Positions 6,839 to 11,088 of a DNA stretch of 11,088 bases are shown piece by piece. Both the position numbers and the translations under genes were made by a program. The notes below the pieces were generated by a model. It was not told where the DNA came from, did not search any database, and saw only the letters and a list, made by a program, of their open reading frames with translations. The number at the start of each line of letters is the position of its first letter. Position 1 is the first letter of the stretch. This DNA is from Dysgonamonadaceae bacterium (GTDB lineage Bacteria; Bacteroidota; Bacteroidia; Bacteroidales; Azobacteroidaceae), in NCBI GenBank assembly GCA_031276105.1, contig JAISNS010000129.1, positions 1 through 11,088 of the forward strand, given 5' to 3'.

Positions 6839-8290
6839 ATGAAAGTAAAAGAATTAGAACCGGGATTAATGTGGAATTTTTTTGACGAAATAACAAGAAT
6901 TCCCCGTCCCAGCAAAAAAGAAGAAAAAATTGTCCGCTACCTGCTTGATTTTGCCGCAAAATATCATTTGCCGGTCGAAACAGACGAAGCGCTGAATGTT
7001 GTAATCACCAAGCCGGCCACGCCGGGCAAAGAAAATCTTCCGGTGGTGATTCTACAGTCGCATGTAGACATGGTTTGCGAAAAAAACCGGGACATTGATT
7101 TTAATTTTGAAACCGATTCGATTCAAACCTGCATCGAAAACGGTTGGGTCAAAGCGAAAGGAACCACTTTAGGTGGCGACGACGGTATCGGCATGGCGGC
7201 CGCGCTGGCGATATTAGCTTCCAAAGACATCGAACATGGGCCTATCCGCGCCCTCTTCACAACCGATGAAGAAACCGGTTTAACGGGAGCCAATGCATTG
7301 AATGTCGCGTTTCTTGAAGGAGATATCCTGATTAACCTCGACAGCGAAGAGTGGGGCGAATTTTGCATCGGCTGCGCCGGAGGAAAAACAACAACCGGAA
7401 CGTTTACTTACCAACCGGAGCCTCTGCCCGTCGATTATTTTTGGTTTGAAGTACAAGTCGCCGGATTGAACGGCGGTCATTCGGGCAGCGACATCCACAA
7501 AGGCTTGGGAAACGCCAACCGGATACTCGCCCGTTATTTATATACCCTCGCGTCGCAAGGCCTGCCATTGGCGTTATCCAAGATCAACGGCGGCAACCTG
7601 CACAACGCCATTGCTCGCGAAGCAAGCGCTGTTGCCGGCATTCCGCTGGCGGACAAGGAAAAAGTCTCCATAGCGATTAACCTCTTGCAAGCCGAACTTT
7701 CCTCCGAATTGGCGCACGTTGATAAAAATGTAAAAGTCGGCATCCGAACGGCAGATACGCCAACCGCTATAATCGACTCTAAAACCGCACGCAATCTGTT
7801 GAATGTGCTTTACGCCCTTCCGCACGGCGTGATGGGTTGGAGTTTCGATATGCCCGGAACTGTGGAGACTTCGACCAATTTAGCTTCGGTGAAGATGAAA
7901 GGCGATAATACGATTGTGGTTACGACCAGTCAGCGCAGTTCGACCCATTCGCTGAAGTTGGATACGGTAAACATCGTTTGCGCCGTATTCGAACTGGCCG
8001 GAGCCGAAGTGAACGTCTCGACAGGCTATCCCGGATGGAAACCCAACCCGGATTCTCCTATCCTGAAAACGTCCGTATCGACATTCAAAAAGTTATTCAA
8101 CCGCGATCCCCAAGTAATTTCCATCCATGCCGGTTTGGAATGTGGATTGTTCCTCGAAAAAAATCCCCGGTTAGACATGATTTCCTGCGGCCCAACCATT
8201 TTGGGCGCTCATTCGCCCGAAGAACGACTCGAAATAGATTCCGTCGGCCAATGGTGGAAGTTCCTGACGGAAGTGTTGGGGGGAGAGTGA
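6839..8290 (+). CDS. pepD: Aminoacyl-histidine dipeptidase (M20C family Xaa-His dipeptidase)
   Basis: The 483-aa cytosolic di-zinc peptidase of the M20 family hydrolyses Xaa-His dipeptides such as carnosine and others. The full metal-site set is present: His75 and Asp77 in VILQSHVDMVCEK, Asp114/Asp115 in TLGGDDGIGMA, the catalytic and zinc glutamates Glu144/Glu145 in TTDEETGLTGA, Asp168 in INLDSEEWGE, and His458 in GPTILGAHSPEE. NGGHSGSDIHKG (about 212-223) matches the dimerisation/lid domain motif. The ATG at 6839 is chosen over an upstream in-frame ATG at 6764: MKVKELEPGLMWNFFDEI is the family's beginning, and the extra 25 residues are hydrophobic, AT-rich leader sequence. The TGA stop (8288-8290) lies inside the first unit of a heptamer array, so the array sets the C-terminus (...LTEVLGGE). 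Confidence 0.92.
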   Translation: MKVKELEPGLMWNFFDEITRIPRPSKKEEKIVRYLLDFAAKYHLPVETDEALNVVITKPATPGKENLPVVILQSHVDMVCEKNRDIDFNFETDSIQTCIENGWVKAKGTTLGGDDGIGMAAALAILASKDIEHGPIRALFTTDEETGLTGANALNVAFLEGDILINLDSEEWGEFCIGCAGGKTTTGTFTYQPEPLPVDYFWFEVQVAGLNGGHSGSDIHKGLGNANRILARYLYTLASQGLPLALSKINGGNLHNAIAREASAVAGIPLADKEKVSIAINLLQAELSSELAHVDKNVKVGIRTADTPTAIIDSKTARNLLNVLYALPHGVMGWSFDMPGTVETSTNLASVKMKGDNTIVVTTSQRSSTHSLKLDTVNIVCAVFELAGAEVNVSTGYPGWKPNPDSPILKTSVSTFKKLFNRDPQVISIHAGLECGLFLEKNPRLDMISCGPTILGAHSPEERLEIDSVGQWWKFLTEVLGGE

Positions 8291-8364
8291 CAAGTGAAGA
8301 GTGACGAGTGACAAGTGACGAGTGACGAGTGACAAGTGACAAGTGACGAGTGACAAGTAAACGA
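8287..8364 (+). repeat. Left arm of inverted array: ten GTGACRA heptamers plus one GTAAACGA octamer
   Basis: From 8287 to 8356 there are ten head-to-tail 7-bp units in unbroken register. Nine are GTGACAA or GTGACGA; the second is GTGAAGA. One 8-bp unit, GTAAACGA, follows at 8357-8364. Each unit carries TGA or TAA on the plus strand, and seven is not a multiple of three, so pepD meets stops in all three frames. The first unit supplies the actual pepD stop codon. The opposite strand is free of stops here, which produces long spurious minus-strand frames. Confidence 0.95.
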
Positions 8365-8380
8365 AGTACGATTGTTTGTC

Positions 8381-8391
8381 GCGCTTTGCGC
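8381..8391. repeat. GC-rich palindromic core of the array
   Basis: GCGC-TTT-GCGC forms a 4-bp GC stem at the centre of a short non-repetitive core (8365-8392) between the two arms. With the flanking complementary arms it could act as the tip of a large cruciform or RNA hairpin. Confidence 0.7.
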
Positions 8392-8392
8392 A

Positions 8393-8461
8393 CTCGTTTA
8401 CTTGTTTACTCGTTTACTTGTTTACTCGTTTACTCGTTTACTTGTCACTTGTCACTCGTCA
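8393..8461 (-). repeat. Right arm of inverted array: six GTAAACRA octamers then three GTGACRA heptamers (minus-strand sense)
   Basis: On the plus strand six 8-bp units CT[CT]GTTTA (8393-8440) are followed by three 7-bp units CT[CT]GTCA (8441-8461) and a degenerate one, CTTTTTCA (8462-8469). In minus-strand sense this is the same unit order as the left arm: heptamers outside, octamers inside. GTGACAAGTAAACGA at 8350-8364 is perfectly complementary to 8434-8448 (15 bp). The TGA stop of the purF-like gene (8445-8447) and its last five codons lie within it. Confidence 0.95.
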
Positions 8462-10313
8462 CTTTTTCATAATATTTTATAAAAGCGTTTATTACGATTC
8501 GGTTTCCACCCGGCGTCGGATAATTTCCGGAGAAATACCAGTCGCCTTGATGGTTGGGGCAGGCTTTGTGCAGGCCTTCCAGCGATTGGTAAACGATACA
8601 GACTTTCGCCCGTATTTTTTCGGGCGTCAGTATTTCCGCCGTTTTTACCGCTATTTCTTCGTCGGTAAAAGGTTTGTATATATCTTTTACATGGTTGATT
8701 ATTTCTTCTTTGGGTAAATTTTCCTGCGCCTTGCATTTCTTGTAGGTTTCGTCGATGACGTGCTGCAAACCTCGTTCTTTCAGCAGGGCGATGGCTGCCC
8801 GGAAGGCTGCAAATTCGTCCATCTGATTCATGTCGATTCCGTAACAGTCGGGATAACGAACTTGCGGAGACGACGATACAATCACAATTTTTTTAGGCCC
8901 CAGACGGTCTAATATATTAATAATGCTCTGTTTCAACGTAGTTCCCCGCACAATACTGTCGTCGATCACCACTAAATTATCTTTACCGGCGTTAATAGAG
9001 CCGTAAGTAATATCGTAAACGTGCGCGGCCAAATCGTCGCGGCTATTTCCTTCGGCAATGAAGGTACGGAGTTTAATATCTTTCAGCGCCACTTTTTCCT
9101 GACGGATTTTCATGCTCAAAATCCGTTCCAGTTCTTCTTCCTGCAATTCGTGGGTATGATTCTTGATCAATCGCTTTTTCTGTTCGTCCAAATAGCGTTC
9201 AAAACCTTCCATCATTCCGAAGAAGGCAACTTCGGCGGTATTGGGGATAAACGAAAAAACCGTGTTTTCCAAGTCGTTATCAATTGCTTTCAAGATAGGT
9301 TGCAATAACAGGCGGCCTAATGTTTTTCGTTCCTGATAAATGTCTTTATCCGATCCGCGGGAGAAATAGATGCGTTCGAAAGAACAGGGACTTACGTTTT
9401 TGGCTTCCATAATTTGCTCCATGGCGATTTCGCCGTTTTGCCTGACCAGAAACGCCTGTCCCGGTTGAAGTTCATGTACATTATCCGCCAACACATTCAT
9501 TACGGTTTGGATAACCGGTCGTTCGGAGGCGACTACCGCAATTTCGTCGTCGTGATAGTAAAAAGCGGGGCGAATACCTTGCGGGTCGCGCAAAACAAAC
9601 ATATCGGTATTGCCGGTAGCTCCACAAATAATATATCCCCCGTCCCACGTTTGGGAAGACGAGCGCAAGATATGCGCCAGATCAATGTTTTCCGCAATTT
9701 TCTTATTGCGGATTTCTCCTTTGTCGCATTGAGGTTTATAGCGTTCATAGAGGCGTTGAACTTCCTGATCGAGGAAATGTCCCATCATTTCCAGCACCAT
9801 CAACGTGTCGGAATAGAGGCGAGGATGTTGTCCCTGATCGATCAACTGGTCGAATATTTCATCGACATTCGTAAGGTTGAAGTTGCCGCAGAGCATCAAA
9901 CTTCTTGAGCGCCAGTTATTCCGGCGCAGGAACGGGTGAATGTAAGCAATGCCCGATCGTCCGGTCGTACTGTAGCGCAGATGCCCCATGTACACTTCCC
10001 CGCAAAAGGGAATATTTTCGTAAGGCGTATTGGCCGGCGTGTTTTTTATCTGTTTATAAGCCTGCCGGAAAACTTCCTGAATGCCGCCGCTTCCCATTGC
10101 CCGTTCGCGGGAGATATATTCCGTTCCGGGTTTTGCTTTTGCGCTCACACAGCCGATTCCGGCGCCTTCCTGCCCGCGGTTGTGTTGTTTTTCCATCAAA
10201 AGATAAAGTTTATTTAAGCCGTATTGCCAAGTTCCGTATTTTTCAACGTAATATTCAACCGGCTTTAACAGACGTACTAACGCGACGCCACATTCGTGTT
10301 TGAGTTGCTCCAT
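8445..10313 (-). CDS. purF: Long-form amidophosphoribosyltransferase (PurF-like glutamine PRPP amidotransferase)
   Basis: The 622-aa product has an N-terminal Ntn glutaminase domain and a C-terminal phosphoribosyltransferase domain, as in PurF, which makes phosphoribosylamine in the first step of purine synthesis. Cys8 in KHECGVALV is the predicted nucleophile after removal of a 7-residue propeptide. HNRGQEGAGIG (44-54), GHLRYSTTGRSG (110-121), LCGNFNLTNV (141-150) and LRDPQGIRPAFYY (241-253) are glutaminase-domain motifs. VVIDDSIVRGTT (448-459) is the PRPP-binding signature. The protein is about 150 residues longer than typical PurF, with a charged helical insert near 370-440. The Fe-S ligand region is altered: Cys310 is present, Cys490 looks shifted by one, and the C-terminal CxxC reads C-P-N-H (585-588). 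Bacteroidetes often carry this long form beside a short PurF, so this may be a paralogue. Residues 618-622 (VTSDK) come from the repeat array. Confidence 0.85.
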   Translation of the reverse strand: MEQLKHECGVALVRLLKPVEYYVEKYGTWQYGLNKLYLLMEKQHNRGQEGAGIGCVSAKAKPGTEYISRERAMGSGGIQEVFRQAYKQIKNTPANTPYENIPFCGEVYMGHLRYSTTGRSGIAYIHPFLRRNNWRSRSLMLCGNFNLTNVDEIFDQLIDQGQHPRLYSDTLMVLEMMGHFLDQEVQRLYERYKPQCDKGEIRNKKIAENIDLAHILRSSSQTWDGGYIICGATGNTDMFVLRDPQGIRPAFYYHDDEIAVVASERPVIQTVMNVLADNVHELQPGQAFLVRQNGEIAMEQIMEAKNVSPCSFERIYFSRGSDKDIYQERKTLGRLLLQPILKAIDNDLENTVFSFIPNTAEVAFFGMMEGFERYLDEQKKRLIKNHTHELQEEELERILSMKIRQEKVALKDIKLRTFIAEGNSRDDLAAHVYDITYGSINAGKDNLVVIDDSIVRGTTLKQSIINILDRLGPKKIVIVSSSPQVRYPDCYGIDMNQMDEFAAFRAAIALLKERGLQHVIDETYKKCKAQENLPKEEIINHVKDIYKPFTDEEIAVKTAEILTPEKIRAKVCIVYQSLEGLHKACPNHQGDWYFSGNYPTPGGNRIVINAFIKYYEKVTSDK

Positions 10314-10348
10314 AAAGATAACGGAAATTGTATGTCAATTAAATGCCG

Positions 10349-10378
10349 CAAAGGTACAATATATAATTGAAAATCAAA
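10349..10378 (-). promoter_or_regulatory. Promoter for the purF-like gene
   Basis: On the minus strand TACCTTTG (complement of 10349-10356) is a perfect -7 element. TTTG (complement of 10375-10378) lies 18 bp upstream. Transcription would start near 10342, leaving a leader of about 28 nt. I see no purine riboswitch or extended leader. Confidence 0.7.
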
Positions 10379-10415
10379 AAATCAAGTAGCGATCGCCGAA
10401 ATCTTTTTTGAGACG

Positions 10416-10465
10416 CCGATGGAACGCGGATAACACGGATGGAGCGGATTATCACGGATAAAATC
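10416..10465. repeat. Degenerate GCGGAT/CACGGAT repeat
   Basis: Two overlapping degenerate copies, at 10416-10440 and 10435-10459, share the pattern CSGATGG-A-GCGGAT...ACACGGAT. The motif differs in composition from the AT-rich surroundings. Short GCGGAT...CACGGATAAA strings are, to my recollection, dispersed in many Bacteroidetes intergenic regions, so this is probably a copy of an interspersed family. Confidence 0.5.
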
Positions 10466-10505
10466 TTTTTCAATGCCGGTCTCCTTTATTTTTTTCTAAA
10501 AATAG

Positions 10506-10537
10506 TTTGCATAATTTGATTTATTGAATTACATTTG
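10506..10537 (+). promoter_or_regulatory. Perfect Bacteroidetes promoter of a small transcription unit
   Basis: TTTG (10506-10509) and TACATTTG (10530-10537) with exactly 20 bp between them make the best consensus promoter in the window. Transcription should begin near 10544. No long gene lies downstream before a terminator at 10687-10731, which points to a small RNA or a very short gene. Confidence 0.7.
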
Positions 10538-10568
10538 CAGCGGTTTTTGTAAAACAACAACAAAGAAT

Positions 10569-10688
10569 ATGGCAGCTTCCGTAAATAACAATTTATTATG
10601 TATTCTTAACTTCCAACGCTTGGAAGTTAACGGAATTATACGTATATATACCGCGTGCGTACGTAAAATATATATCAGGAAAAAATAA
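10569..10688 (+). CDS. Possible 39-codon small ORF within the small transcription unit
   Basis: ATG at 10569 opens a 39-codon frame that ends at TAA (10686-10688), exactly at the foot of the terminator stem. It lies about 25 nt from the predicted transcription start behind an A-rich leader (AACAACAACAAAGAAT) that could serve as a Bacteroidetes-type ribosome-binding region. The product starts MAASVNNNLLCILNFQRLEV and ends with a basic tail (VRKIYIRKK). It has no recognisable domain, and its middle is encoded by the perfect hairpin, which is unusual for selected coding sequence. It is either a real small protein, a leader peptide or chance. Confidence 0.25.
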   Translation: MAASVNNNLLCILNFQRLEVNGIIRIYTACVRKIYIRKK

Positions 10689-10731
10689 TACCTGCTTGTC
10701 TCCAAATAAGAGATTCGGCAGGTATTTTTTT
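10687..10731 (+). terminator. Strong intrinsic terminator
   Basis: The 9-bp stem AATACCTGC (10687-10695) / GCAGGTATT (10718-10726) is capped by a second TCTC/GAGA helix (10699-10702 / 10710-10713). It runs into seven Ts ending at 10731. Read from the other side the stem is followed by ATTATTTTTT, so it could stop transcription in both directions. Part of the 3' arm can instead pair with 10736-10743. Confidence 0.8.
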
Positions 10732-10970
10732 GCGTCTGCCGGAGTTTTTGGAGTGCACCCCGACGGCTCCGAAATGTACTCTATAGCCGTCAGGTTAAGG
10801 AGTTCTGAATATAGTTATCAATTAATAATTTCATTCGCATCAAACGGGCTGGAAAGCGGAAACACACACACCACTCTCAGGAGAATGGAACAGCCTTCAA
10901 ACCGGGCGGAAGATAGAATCGGGCAGTTGCAGGGAAATTTAGGGGTCCGAAATATTCATTGATGGAAATA
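10732..10970 (+). other. Unassigned, probably structured RNA-like region; possible 5' fragment of a group II intron
   Basis: GAGTGCA (10751-10757) can pair with TGTACTC (10775-10781, one G-U), while GACGGCT (10762-10768) pairs with AGCCGTC (10785-10791). Together these form an H-type pseudoknot. Further on, GGCTG...CAGCC encloses a TCTC-AG-GAGA hairpin, and AATTTC can pair with GAAATT near the end. GTGCA at 10753 resembles a group II intron 5' end (GUGYG). The phrase GGCTGGAAAGCGGAAAC recalls group II domain I sequence such as GGUUGGAAAGCG of Ll.LtrB. A long plus-strand open frame runs through it, but its translation (LRSSEYSYQLIISFASNGLESGN at its centre) looks like translated structured RNA. 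No reverse transcriptase or domain V is in the window, so the assignment is a hypothesis. Confidence 0.3.
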
Positions 10971-10987
10971 AAATTATACTATACTCG

Positions 10988-11018
10988 TTTATAATATGAG
11001 AAAAATATATTACCTTTG
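10988..11018 (+). promoter_or_regulatory. Promoter for the transposase-like gene
   Basis: TACCTTTG at 11011-11018 is a perfect -7 element, with TTTA (10988-10991) 19 bp upstream as a near-match to TTTG. The predicted start near 11025 leaves a leader of only about 11 nt before the ATG at 11036. Confidence 0.6.
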
Positions 11019-11035
11019 CAGTCAAAAAAACGGCT

Positions 11036-11088
11036 ATGCTAAAAGTAGAATTTACAGAGGAAGATTTACAGATACTGCAATACGAGCG
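11036..11088 (+). CDS. Start of a probable IS630-family transposase (truncated by window end)
   Basis: Only 17 codons are visible, MLKVEFTEEDLQILQYER with the last codon incomplete. This N-terminal pattern (M-[LI]-K-[VI]-E-F-T-E-E-[DE]-...-YER) is the one I associate with Bacteroidetes IS630-like transposases, which continue into a helix-turn-helix and a DDE catalytic domain. A strong promoter sits just upstream. The left end of the element, with its terminal inverted repeat and TA target, should lie between about 10963 and 11010, but I could not locate it. The family call rests on memory of a short peptide and could be wrong. Confidence 0.5.
   Translation, partial: MLKVEFTEEDLQILQYE

Larger units (their letters stand above)
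10544..10731 (+). ncRNA. Candidate small structured RNA (about 188 nt)
   Basis: The ends are set by a perfect promoter and an intrinsic terminator. Inside, TTAACTTCCAA (10606-10616) pairs perfectly with TTGGAAGTTAA (10620-10630) around a CGC loop. TTCCG (10577-10581) can pair with CGGAA (10631-10635) to close it, with a small TAAAT/ATTTA hairpin in the 5' strand of the junction. AT-rich alternating sequence (TATATATA twice, around CGCGTGCGTACG) follows and may form a third stem. I cannot assign a known family; its length is in the range of 6S RNA, but no match was established. The transcript might instead be an mRNA for the 39-aa ORF at 10569. Confidence 0.5.

Noticed and set aside
8097..8393. 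Minus-strand frames with repeated LVTRHSSLVTRH peptides, plus shorter sister frames.
   Set aside because: They are translations of the left repeat arm, whose minus strand lacks stop codons, and of antisense pepD. No start or promoter supports them.
8287..8461. The repeat array as a CRISPR array.
   Set aside because: Units are 7-8 bp head to tail without spacers, arranged in inverted arms, and no cas genes are near.
8376..8717. Plus-strand frame with LLVYLFTRLLVYL-like repeats.
   Set aside because: It is a translation of the octamer arm followed by antisense purF sequence.
10638..10672. The TATACGTATATA...CGTACGTAAAATATATA stretch as an invertible-promoter recombination site.
   Set aside because: Palindromic bits are short and AT-alternating, there is no paired inverted copy flanking a promoter, and no recombinase gene is in the window.
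10696..10962. 88-codon plus-strand frame (TTG start) over the structured region.
   Set aside because: It starts inside the terminator stem and has no ribosome-binding region. Its sequence reads like translated structured RNA, so I annotate the region rather than a protein.

Overview
The window looks like chromosomal DNA of a Bacteroidetes bacterium, most likely order Bacteroidales. The evidence is the repeated TTTG-N18-20-TAnnTTTG promoter type, A/T-rich ribosome-binding regions without strong Shine-Dalgarno sites, and characteristic proteins: a QVTIG-type secreted protein, an OmpH/Skp-like chaperone, an M20C aminoacyl-histidine dipeptidase, a long PurF-type amidotransferase and a probable IS630-type transposase start. 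Genus cannot be named from sequence alone.

Layout. 1-289 is a leader with a good promoter for a 608-aa secreted protein (290-2116), which is followed by a hairpin terminator. 2251-4079 is a two-gene operon: a dihydroorotate-dehydrogenase-like flavoprotein, then 2 bp later a CPBP (CAAX-protease-like) membrane protease. From 4118 to 6604 three genes lie on the minus strand: an orphan lipoprotein with its own promoter, a family-2 glycosyltransferase, and an OmpH-like periplasmic chaperone. An intrinsic terminator separates the last two and sits only 8 bp before the glycosyltransferase start. A divergent control region (6605-6838) leads to pepD (6839-8290, +). This gene converges on a 622-aa purF-like gene (8445-10313, -).

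The pepD/purF junction is entirely occupied by an inverted array. It has 7-bp GTGACRA units on the outside, 8-bp GTAAACRA units inside and a GCGC-TTT-GCGC core. Both genes stop inside the array, and the last five codons of purF are made of it. Each unit carries a stop codon on the strand read by the incoming gene, and neither unit length is a multiple of three.

The right-hand 775 bases hold no conventional gene until the start of a transposase at 11036. They contain the purF promoter, a short degenerate repeat, and a compact transcription unit: perfect promoter, about 188-nt predicted RNA with an 11-bp perfect hairpin and a possible 39-codon ORF, and a strong intrinsic terminator. Beyond it lies a stretch that can fold as an H-type pseudoknot and has faint group II intron-like character, perhaps cut short by the IS630-like element. 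This RNA-rich region and the repeat array are the parts most worth a second look. The protein-coding part is mostly ordinary housekeeping and envelope functions.
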